From Eshraghiella sp051880035 (GTDB lineage: Bacteria > Bacillota > Clostridia > Lachnospirales > Lachnospiraceae), in the NCBI GenBank assembly GCA_051880035.1, contig JBJENE010000014.1, positions 6,101-70,100 on the forward strand: a stretch of 64,000 nucleotides of DNA. The letters are read 5' to 3'. Every line of letters begins with the position of its first letter. Position 1 is the stretch's first letter. Made by a program: the position numbers and the translations under genes. Below are positions 57,357 to 64,000 of the stretch, one piece after another. The notes under the pieces are model-generated. The model made no database searches. It saw only the letters and a list, made by a program, of their open reading frames with translations, and was not told the origin of the DNA.

Positions 57357-57377
57357 GTTGTGTGTTTTTGATATACT
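57349..57377 (+). promoter_or_regulatory. Promoter of the DUF6062 gene
   Basis: TTGTAC (57349-57354), 17-nt spacer, TATACT (57372-57377) with TGA before it. Two GTTGT direct repeats 9 bp apart (57348-57352, 57357-57361) lie over the -35, as MocR sites often do. Confidence 0.65.
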
Positions 57378-57411
57378 ACCAATATAATCCTTTTAGTAAA
57401 CGGAGGCTGTA

Positions 57412-58125
57412 ATGAAAGAAAAACTTTATTCCATACCTGTAAACGATGCTTTTACGGCTGATTGCGAATGTCCGATCTGCCTTATGCGCAAAAAACTTGA
57501 AGATGATGCCGTTGACTATACCATGGGACCAAGCTACATGGAAGATGACACAAGAGCCCTGACCGATGCATCCGGATTCTGCGAAAAACATATCCGTATG
57601 GTGTATAATAAAGACAACCGCCTTGGAATGGCATGGGTCATGAAGACTCATTACGACAAAACAATTCGTGATGTCAAAAAAATAATGCCTCAGGGTCCGG
57701 CCAAAATGCTTAAAAAAGGCGCTGCCGCTTCTCCTGTCATTCAATATCTTGATAAACTTAACAGTTCATGCTTTGTATGTGACAGAATAAATCAGTTTTT
57801 TGACAGATATGTTGATACAATCTTTTATTTATGGAAATCTGACCCGGATTTCAAGGATAAATTTAAGAACTGTAAAGGATTCTGTTCTGAGCACTACAGT
57901 CTTATCATTAAGAAATGTTCTGATTATCTTAAAGGAACGGAGCTTGAGGAATTCGTGGAGCTTACCAACAATCTCTATATAACCAATATGGAAAGAGTCA
58001 GGGATGATCTTATGTGGTTCATTAACAAATTTGACTACAAATACAAAGACGAACCGTGGTATAACGCCAAAGACTCCGTGCTTCGTTCAATGATTAAAAC
58101 CAACGGAGTAATTCTCGATCCGTAA
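57412..58125 (+). CDS. DUF6062 family Cys-rich protein
   Basis: A 237-residue protein of the DUF6062 family, of unknown function. Two similar halves each hold a Cys pair and a Cys-x2-His: ECPICLMRK and GFCEKHIRMVYNK in the first, SCFVCDRINQFFDRY and GFCSEHYSL in the second, suggesting two zinc or iron-sulfur sites. Length is as in relatives. GGAGG lies 8 nt before the ATG. Control by the divergent MocR protein is likely from promoter layout. Confidence 0.82.
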   Translation: MKEKLYSIPVNDAFTADCECPICLMRKKLEDDAVDYTMGPSYMEDDTRALTDASGFCEKHIRMVYNKDNRLGMAWVMKTHYDKTIRDVKKIMPQGPAKMLKKGAAASPVIQYLDKLNSSCFVCDRINQFFDRYVDTIFYLWKSDPDFKDKFKNCKGFCSEHYSLIIKKCSDYLKGTELEEFVELTNNLYITNMERVRDDLMWFINKFDYKYKDEPWYNAKDSVLRSMIKTNGVILDP

Positions 58126-58128
58126 TTT

Positions 58129-58155
58129 AAAAGGGAGCTTTAAAAGCCCCCTTTT
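58129..58155. terminator. Terminator between DUF6062 and LtaS-like genes
   Basis: AAAAGGGAGCTT pairs with AAGCCCCCTTTT (58129-58155) with one A-C mismatch and a 3-nt loop. Both strands have adjoining T-runs, so it serves both convergent genes. Confidence 0.8.
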
Positions 58156-58179
58156 GTGTATAAATATTGGGATGTTATT

Positions 58180-60255
58180 TTATTCAGTGTAAGTATAGAT
58201 GCTTGTACTGCTTAAGGTGGTTCCTCCTTCAGTCTGTTGCACTACTACAATATAATCTCCGTCTTCAACCTGATATTCATCAACAATAAGCTCTCCGCTG
58301 TCATTAAATATTGTGGTAACCTCTTCATCGTTGATAAGCACATGACTTGAACCGGTGAAATTCTGTCCGTATACCACCACATGGTCTGAGATATTTTTCA
58401 CACCGGATATCCTTATATCTTTGTGTCCCATCTTGAGATTGGTAATTGAATAAGGAAGTTCTCCGCCGTATGCTTCGCAGTCCCCGTAAAGAAGGTCATA
58501 CTCAAGAAGGCGTAAATTACTCAGATATAAATCCTGGTCTTCTTCATTCATACATGCAAGGTGGTAATTGGAGATTACTCCACCCTCAATACCAAGACGG
58601 CTCAGTATCACTGATGATAACTGATATGCCTGCAAATCCATATCATTTTTTTCAAGTCCGAAATTATCCCAGATAAGGTACTGGGTTTTGTAAATATCTC
58701 CGTTTGAAAGGTCGTCATCTTCTATGTCAAATGTTGGCAGATGGTCTCCGTAGAAAACTACCAGAGTCTTTTCATCTCTTTTTGAAAGGCTGTCTATAAG
58801 TTCCTTTACAAATTTATCCATATTGTACACTTCATTGACATAGTATTCAAATCCGTTAGGATTACCTGTAACATCATTGTCCTCAACAGTTATCTCAAAA
58901 TCATATTCCGAAGTGTCTTCCGGATAATCTCCGTGACCCTGGACAGTAATAGTATATATGAAATCCTGCCGGTTTATCGTACTGTCAAGAATACTGTTAA
59001 TCTCTCCTATAAGACAATCATCAGTCTGCCATCCGTTAGGCGTTTTCTCGTAATTTTCAATATATTCTATTGATGTAAATGTTTCAAAGCCAAGACGGCT
59101 GAATACCGTATTTCTCTGGTAGAAATTACCCTGGTTATTGTGCAGTGCATTTGTTGAATAATTGTATTTCTCAAGGTAATAACATATAGACTCACAAGCA
59201 CTGTCCTTAAGCACTGTTTTATATGGATATTCTCCCGGTCCGAAATCATCCAGATTCATTCCCGTAATTACTTCAAACTCGGTATTGGCAGTTCCCGCAC
59301 CGAATGACGGAACAAGAAGATTGCCGGACGAATACTCTTTGTACAGCTTTCTTAAGTTAGGTATAGGGTCCTTGGAAAACTTCAATCCTTCAACAAGCGT
59401 AGGATCAAACTGGGACTCTAACTGCACAAAAATAATATTAGGATATTCATCCTTTTCCGGATCTATTTCCGCATTACTTTCAATAATATCCTGTATGGAG
59501 GTTTCCACTTCACCCACCAGGTCGTTAACTTTATCTTTGGAGTAATCCTTCGGTTTATTGATTCCGCTGTTGAAAACCGAATTGGTAAAGCAGTATCCGA
59601 ATCCGTACTTCTGATATGCCTGGGCAATATTTCCGAAATTAACTCCTAAAAGTCCGGTTGCGGTTCCGATCCTTGTAAACAGCATAAGTCCTCCGAATGA
59701 CAATGCTGTAATAAGACCGCTTAAAAGATAGTTGATTTTACCTTTTGCCTTAGGTGAGACAAAGGCAATAAGAACAATCAGTCCTATGGCCAGTACAATA
59801 CCAACAATCAGAAAAACAATCTGTACCGGACTCATATACTTCGGGATAACTCTCATTCCTTCGGTAAAATTAATTAAATCCGGCGCGGTAAAAGGTGTTT
59901 TCCTGTAGGTGAGCAGCTCAAAATTGGTAATTCCTAACGTAAGCCATACAGCACTTACAATGACACCCACAAAAATTCTTCTTTTAAAGAATGCAACTAT
60001 CGATAATGTAAAAAATATCATTAAACTGTTGTACAAAAATACAACAGGGTTTCCAAACATATGTGAAAAACCTTTTAATATAGAATGTCTGCTAAGCATC
60101 TCAACTATCAGGTTTAGAAGAATTGCCAATAAACCAAGCCTTACCCAGACATTGCCGAAAAATTTATTGTGCCACACTTTATTAAACCATAAAAGGACTT
60201 TTGTTTCCTTTAACGGCTTCTTATCGCTATTATTCTTTTTATTGTTTTTTAACAT
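58180..60255 (-). CDS. LTA synthase-type sulfatase family membrane protein
   Basis: A 691-residue enzyme of the LtaS family. Five N-terminal transmembrane helices (about 30-200) are followed by an extracellular alkaline-phosphatase/sulfatase domain (about 270-560): IIFVQLES (metal Glu), FGAGTANTEFEV with the catalytic Thr near residue 322 and VVFYGDHLPTF with Asp-His ligands. It polymerises glycerol phosphate from phosphatidylglycerol into lipoteichoic acid or a related polymer. Residues about 605-691 add an Ig/IPT-like beta-sandwich not found in standard LtaS. ATG 60255 has AAGGT 6 nt upstream, in preference to a GTG two codons earlier. Confidence 0.88.
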   Translation of the reverse strand: MLKNNKKNNSDKKPLKETKVLLWFNKVWHNKFFGNVWVRLGLLAILLNLIVEMLSRHSILKGFSHMFGNPVVFLYNSLMIFFTLSIVAFFKRRIFVGVIVSAVWLTLGITNFELLTYRKTPFTAPDLINFTEGMRVIPKYMSPVQIVFLIVGIVLAIGLIVLIAFVSPKAKGKINYLLSGLITALSFGGLMLFTRIGTATGLLGVNFGNIAQAYQKYGFGYCFTNSVFNSGINKPKDYSKDKVNDLVGEVETSIQDIIESNAEIDPEKDEYPNIIFVQLESQFDPTLVEGLKFSKDPIPNLRKLYKEYSSGNLLVPSFGAGTANTEFEVITGMNLDDFGPGEYPYKTVLKDSACESICYYLEKYNYSTNALHNNQGNFYQRNTVFSRLGFETFTSIEYIENYEKTPNGWQTDDCLIGEINSILDSTINRQDFIYTITVQGHGDYPEDTSEYDFEITVEDNDVTGNPNGFEYYVNEVYNMDKFVKELIDSLSKRDEKTLVVFYGDHLPTFDIEDDDLSNGDIYKTQYLIWDNFGLEKNDMDLQAYQLSSVILSRLGIEGGVISNYHLACMNEEDQDLYLSNLRLLEYDLLYGDCEAYGGELPYSITNLKMGHKDIRISGVKNISDHVVVYGQNFTGSSHVLINDEEVTTIFNDSGELIVDEYQVEDGDYIVVVQQTEGGTTLSSTSIYTYTE

Positions 60256-60297
60256 ATCCACACCTTACTTCTTCATAACATGTTTCTAAATATTATA

Positions 60298-61149
60298 TCA
60301 ATTTTTGATTTTGGTTTTGATAATATCTCTTAAATCCCTTGCTTTCTCCTTAAGTTTTCTGGTAGCTGTCCGCGAAACTATTACAGACGATGCAAGTTTG
60401 GCGGAAATTTCATATTTGCCGAGTCTGAAGGCCAAATCTGCCAGGAGGTAATCAAATGTAGCCTCATCCATTCCGCATATAGGAAAATCCTCTTTGGAAC
60501 GGCTTACCACAAAACCCTCAAAAGCATTCGAAAGCATCTCTTTTTCGTTATTGCTGCATTCCTCCTGTAATGCTTTTAAATTAGGAGCATCTGCAGGAAG
60601 ATTTTCTTTCTTGCCTCTGTAAAGCCAGGCTATTTTAAGACATGTGTATGCTCTCTCGCTGTTTTTGGCTTTCTTCACGACAGCATTGAGAAGGGCAAGT
60701 TTATGCCTGTTAATAGCTTCATCATATGTGTATGTATCCCCGGACTCAGGAAGAGTTTTAAACTTGGAGGAAACATTTTCTTTGATTAATTTGGCCTGTG
60801 TCGAGGTCATATAGCTGAAAAATCTGCTCAATGCGGCATATCCGCAGTGCGGACATACAATTGCATCATATTTGATTGAATCAATGCCGGAATACCGTGG
60901 TCTAAGGTCAGAGTCAGAACCTAAAAGTCTCGGCTTACCTGTTTTAACCGTTTTGGCTTTAAATTCTTTGTCGCATACAGGACACTGGACCTTCTTGTCA
61001 AAGATTAAATCAGATTCCGCAGGAACAGCAGGTGCATTTATGATTTCTGCATTCTGCTCATCCTTTTTGTCTTTATCATCCTCATATATTTTCATTTTGG
61101 AAAATCCGTCCAGCCCCATTTCTCCAAGGCTGGAAAAAATATCGCCCAT
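60298..61149 (-). CDS. DUF2225 domain-containing protein
   Basis: A 283-residue protein of the DUF2225 family. CPVCDKEFKAKTVKTGKPRL and CPHCGYAALSRFFS form the characteristic double Cys ribbon near residues 55-120; the rest is TPR-like helices. Function unknown; relatives sit near cell-envelope genes. CGGAGGT precedes the ATG. It is between glnS (14-nt gap) and the LtaS-like gene (42-nt gap) in one direction, so the three are probably transcribed together. Confidence 0.88.
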   Translation of the reverse strand: MGDIFSSLGEMGLDGFSKMKIYEDDKDKKDEQNAEIINAPAVPAESDLIFDKKVQCPVCDKEFKAKTVKTGKPRLLGSDSDLRPRYSGIDSIKYDAIVCPHCGYAALSRFFSYMTSTQAKLIKENVSSKFKTLPESGDTYTYDEAINRHKLALLNAVVKKAKNSERAYTCLKIAWLYRGKKENLPADAPNLKALQEECSNNEKEMLSNAFEGFVVSRSKEDFPICGMDEATFDYLLADLAFRLGKYEISAKLASSVIVSRTATRKLKEKARDLRDIIKTKIKN

Positions 61150-61163
61150 TGCAATACCTCCGG

Positions 61164-62828
61164 TTATTTTAATTTAAATGAACTCTTCAAGGATACGATT
61201 CTGTTAAATACAAGGTGGTCTTTGGCAGAATCCTTGCAGTCCACACAGAAAAATCCGTTTCGAACAAACTGGAAACTGTCAAATGCCTTTGCATCTTTAA
61301 CACACGGTTCCACATAGCATTTCTCAACTACAGTAAGCGAATTAGGATTAAGGTTAAGACTTCCGTCCTCATTATATACACCTTTTTCCTCATCTACAAT
61401 ATTTTCATATAATCTTGCTTCTGCAGTAATCGCCGTATCAGCACATACCCAGTGAATTGTTCCTTTAACCTTACGGCCTGTGAATCCTGAACCGCTCTTG
61501 GTCTCAGGGTCATAGGTGCAATGCACCTCGGTAACCACGCCATTATCATCTTTGACACATCCCGTACATTTAACAAAGTACGCATTCATAAGCCTTACTT
61601 CATTGCCCGGGTACAGTCTGTAATATTTGTTAGGCGGTACTTCCATAAAATCTTCTCTTTCAATCCATAACTCTCTGCCAAACGGAATTTCCCTTTTTCC
61701 AAGTTCCGGATTTTCAAGATTATTGTCCGCAGTAAGTAATTCTGTCTGTCCTTCCGGATAATTATCAATAATAAGTTTAACAGGATCAAGAACGGCCATT
61801 ACCCTTGCTTTCTTAAGCTTAAGGTCTTCGCGGATACAATACTCAAGCATTGCATAATCAACTGAGCTGTTGGCTTTAGCCACGCCTACCAAATCCACAA
61901 ACATCTTTATGGATTCAGGCGTAAATCCTCTTCTTCTCAATGCCGCAAGAGAAACAAGACGCGGGTCGTCCCATCCGTCTACTATATTTTCTTCAACAAG
62001 CTTCTTAATATACCTCTTTCCGGTTACAACATTGGTAAGGTATAATTTGGCAAACTCAATCTGTTTAGGAGGATTTTCATATTCCAGTTCTCTTACAACC
62101 CAGTCATATAAAGGTCTGTGATCCTCAAATTCAAGAGTACATATGGAATGTGTAACTCCCTCAATGGCATCTTCAATAGGATGGGCAAAATCATACATAG
62201 GATAAATACACCATGCATCTCCCTGTCTGTGGTGTGACTGATGTGCCACTCTGTAAATAACGGGATCACGCATATTAATATTAGGAGATGACATATCTAT
62301 CCTGGCACGAAGTACCTTTTCTCCGTCAGCATAAACGCCTTTTTTCATATTTTCAAACAATTCAAGATTCTCTTCAACGGAACGGTCCCTGTACGGACTG
62401 TTTTTACCGGGTTCCGTAAGGGTTCCCCTGTATTCCCTGATTTCTTCCGGAGAAAGGTCACACACATACGCCTTTCCCTTTTTAATCAGTTTAACCGCTG
62501 CTTCATACATAAGCTGAAAGTAATCTGACGCAAAAAACAGCCTGTCCTCAAAATCTGCTCCCAGCCATTCCACATCAGCTTTAATTGATTCAACAAACTC
62601 CTCTTTCTCCTTGGTCGGATTGGTATCGTCAAATCTTAAATTGAATTTGCCTCCGTATTCTTTGGCAAGGCCATAGTTAAGAAGGATGGACTTGGCATGT
62701 CCTATATGAAGATATCCGTTAGGTTCCGGCGGAAATCTTGTCTTAACTGTTTTACAATGTCCTTCGGACAAATCTTTCTCTATAATCTGCTCAATAAAAT
62801 TTTTAGAAATAATTTCCTGACTATCCAT
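61164..62828 (-). CDS. glnS: Glutamine-tRNA ligase
   Basis: A 554-residue class I synthetase charging tRNA-Gln directly. FPPEPNGYLHIGHAKSI contains the HIGH motif; WDDPRLVSLAALRRRGFTPE is the tRNA acceptor segment. The KMSKS equivalent reads VTGKRYIKKLV in place of VMSKRKL, a known variation in this lineage. GlnRS is not universal in Firmicutes, many of which use GatCAB; its presence fits Clostridia such as Lachnospiraceae. GGAGGAG precedes the ATG; first gene of glnS-DUF2225-LtaS. Confidence 0.96.
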   Translation of the reverse strand: MDSQEIISKNFIEQIIEKDLSEGHCKTVKTRFPPEPNGYLHIGHAKSILLNYGLAKEYGGKFNLRFDDTNPTKEKEEFVESIKADVEWLGADFEDRLFFASDYFQLMYEAAVKLIKKGKAYVCDLSPEEIREYRGTLTEPGKNSPYRDRSVEENLELFENMKKGVYADGEKVLRARIDMSSPNINMRDPVIYRVAHQSHHRQGDAWCIYPMYDFAHPIEDAIEGVTHSICTLEFEDHRPLYDWVVRELEYENPPKQIEFAKLYLTNVVTGKRYIKKLVEENIVDGWDDPRLVSLAALRRRGFTPESIKMFVDLVGVAKANSSVDYAMLEYCIREDLKLKKARVMAVLDPVKLIIDNYPEGQTELLTADNNLENPELGKREIPFGRELWIEREDFMEVPPNKYYRLYPGNEVRLMNAYFVKCTGCVKDDNGVVTEVHCTYDPETKSGSGFTGRKVKGTIHWVCADTAITAEARLYENIVDEEKGVYNEDGSLNLNPNSLTVVEKCYVEPCVKDAKAFDSFQFVRNGFFCVDCKDSAKDHLVFNRIVSLKSSFKLK

Positions 62829-62863
62829 GAAAGTCTCCTCCGACTGTACTTATACTTCCCTTA

Positions 62864-62892
62864 ATAATAACAGAGCCCGCAATTTTTTACAA
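62864..62892 (-). promoter_or_regulatory. Promoter of glnS
   Basis: Minus strand: TTGTAA (62887-62892), 17-nt spacer, TATTAT (62864-62869). Confidence 0.5.
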
Positions 62893-62946
62893 TAACTCTT
62901 TTGGGATATTTTAAATATGTATTTTCTGGATATTTTTATTATGTAC

Positions 62947-62975
62947 TCGACACATATTCCGACAAATGGTATAAT
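62947..62975 (+). promoter_or_regulatory. Promoter of the sulfite-reductase-like gene
   Basis: TCGACA (62947-62952), 17-nt spacer, TATAAT (62970-62975) with extended -10 TGG. Confidence 0.65.
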
Positions 62976-63012
62976 TCATCCAAAAATATATACTATAAAA
63001 AGGAGCTTACTT

Positions 63013-63948
63013 ATGGCAAAAATAACACCTGCCCAGATTGCCGAAGTAAAGGCAAAGGGCTTTTTACTTAACAGAGGAACAGAAAACTTTTCAGGAAGAA
63101 TAGTAGCTCCGGGTACTGTATACTCTGCAGAAGACATGAAAGTCATTACAGAAATTGCTGAGAAATACGGCAACGGAAATATGATTTTTACCACAAGGCT
63201 TACAGTTGAAATTCAGGGAATTCCTTACGATAAAATCCCTGACGCAATAGCTGTCGCAGAAAACGCAGGATTATATTTCGGCGGAACAGGAGCCAAAATC
63301 CGTCCTGTAACAGCATGCAAAGGCACCACCTGCGTATATGGCAATTATGATACCCAGGCTCTTGCCAAAAAAATCCACGAAGACTATTTTATCGGCTGGA
63401 AAGATGTTTCGCTTCCCCACAAATTCAAAATCGCCGTAGGCGGATGTCCCAACAGCTGTATGAAACCGAGCCTTAATGATTTCGGAATCGAAGGCCATAA
63501 GGTTCCCGCATTTGATAAGGATGCATGCAAAGGCTGCAAAGCATGCCAGGTTGAAAAGAACTGTCCGATGAAAGCTGCTCATGTAGAGGACGGTAAGCTT
63601 GTAATAGATGAGGAAATATGCAAAACCTGCGGTGTCTGCACAGGTAAATGTCCTTTTAAAGCTGTTTCACACGACACCGTAACCATGTATCAGATCTATG
63701 CCGGAGGAACCTGGGGCAAGCGTACCCGCATGGCAACGGCACTTCCATACCTTGTAACCGAAGAAGAGGTGCTTCCTCTTATGGAAAAGACCATGCTCTG
63801 GTTCAGGGAAAACGCATATAAGAAGGAACGTCTGGGAATGGCAATTGACCGCATCGGTGAGGACAGTTTCATTAAAGCAATGGAAAGCGACGATCTGCTC
63901 AGGCGCAAAGATGAAATTCTTGCAGCGCCCATAAAAGAGCGTCAATAA
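63013..63948 (+). CDS. Sulfite/nitrite reductase-like iron-sulfur protein (COG2221 type)
   Basis: A 311-residue protein. Residues 1-95 form the half-domain of nitrite/sulfite reductases (TRLTVEIQGIP). The siroheme/4Fe-4S site has Cys102 and Cys107 (ACKGTTCVYG) and Cys145/Cys149 (GGCPNSC); the first pair has four residues between, one fewer than the usual five. Residues 170-218 are a two-cluster ferredoxin insert (Cys172, 175, 178, 184 and 203, 206, 209, 213). It resembles AsrC/Dsr-type sulfite reductase subunits, probably electron-accepting from ferredoxin. GGAG lies before ATG 63013; the frame upstream is spurious as it covers the promoter. Another gene follows 21 nt later. Confidence 0.8.
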   Translation: MAKITPAQIAEVKAKGFLLNRGTENFSGRIVAPGTVYSAEDMKVITEIAEKYGNGNMIFTTRLTVEIQGIPYDKIPDAIAVAENAGLYFGGTGAKIRPVTACKGTTCVYGNYDTQALAKKIHEDYFIGWKDVSLPHKFKIAVGGCPNSCMKPSLNDFGIEGHKVPAFDKDACKGCKACQVEKNCPMKAAHVEDGKLVIDEEICKTCGVCTGKCPFKAVSHDTVTMYQIYAGGTWGKRTRMATALPYLVTEEEVLPLMEKTMLWFRENAYKKERLGMAIDRIGEDSFIKAMESDDLLRRKDEILAAPIKERQ

Positions 63949-63969
63949 TACAGGAGGCTTACATTAAGT

Positions 63970-64000
63970 ATGACCGTTCTTTTTAAAAAAATATCACTTC
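63970..64000 (+). CDS. Start of a further gene (incomplete)
   Basis: CAGGAGGC at about 63951-63958 is followed 11 nt later by ATG and the codons MTVLFKKISL before the window ends. The product cannot be identified from ten residues; tight spacing suggests one transcript with the sulfite-reductase-like gene. Confidence 0.45.
   Translation, partial: MTVLFKKISL

Overview
The window reads as chromosomal DNA from a low-GC Gram-positive anaerobe of the Clostridia, most likely a Lachnospiraceae gut bacterium. The evidence is indirect but consistent: strong AGGAGG ribosome binding sites, TTGACA/TATAAT promoters, a CIRCE-controlled groES-groEL pair, an FMN riboswitch ahead of a RibU-type ECF S component, PPDK, GlnRS, lipoteichoic-acid-synthase-type sulfatase, and several small families I associate with this family (DUF1836, DUF6062, DUF6106, DUF6465). 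No rRNA, tRNA, CRISPR array, prophage or insertion sequence was found. Most genes are on the minus strand.

Layout. 0-16 kb is mostly housekeeping or metabolic: a pspA start at the left edge, DUF1836, YerC/TrpR-like regulator, Cof-type HAD phosphatase, zinc phospholipase C-like protein, a secreted calcineurin-type phosphoesterase overlapping a YibE/F membrane protein, trpS, a divergent Lgt-like protein, DUF6465, a PPOX protein, a MATE exporter, bioB under a BirA-type operator, and a GPH-family sugar symporter with its TetR regulator. 16-31.7 kb looks accessory: a broken surface-protein gene; a LacI-sensor/GGDEF/EAL protein; a TetR-MFS pair beside an APH, an aminoglycoside nucleotidyltransferase-like protein and a GNAT; a HEPN-MNT module between 15-bp direct repeats; a lipoprotein joining an RsgI-like domain to DnaJ-type zinc fingers; an O-antigen-ligase-like polymerase; a large surface protein; and a PD-(D/E)XK-like protein whose start codon seems lost or non-canonical.

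31.7-64 kb is core again: ppdK; glyQS coupled to a zinc-ribbon membrane protein; M16C protease-era-recO; riboswitch-ribU; a five-gene run (amidase, Na/Pi cotransporter, HEAT-repeat methyltransferase, diguanylate cyclase, metal-ligand-less PHP protein); guaB; DUF6106; groES-groEL; an Ogg-type glycosylase; a MocR regulator divergent from DUF6062 over a shared -35 palindrome; glnS-DUF2225-LtaS; and a sulfite-reductase-like iron-sulfur protein.

The most notable observations are a 28-bp hairpin with a compensatory base change, found 8 nt after the stop codons of two unrelated genes on either side of the accessory block; the direct repeats around the HEPN-MNT unit, whose right-hand promoter spacer holds an inverted repeat; the three-enzyme antibiotic-modification-like cluster; and the RsgI/DnaJ lipoprotein. 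All functional names are from reading motifs by eye; no database search was possible.
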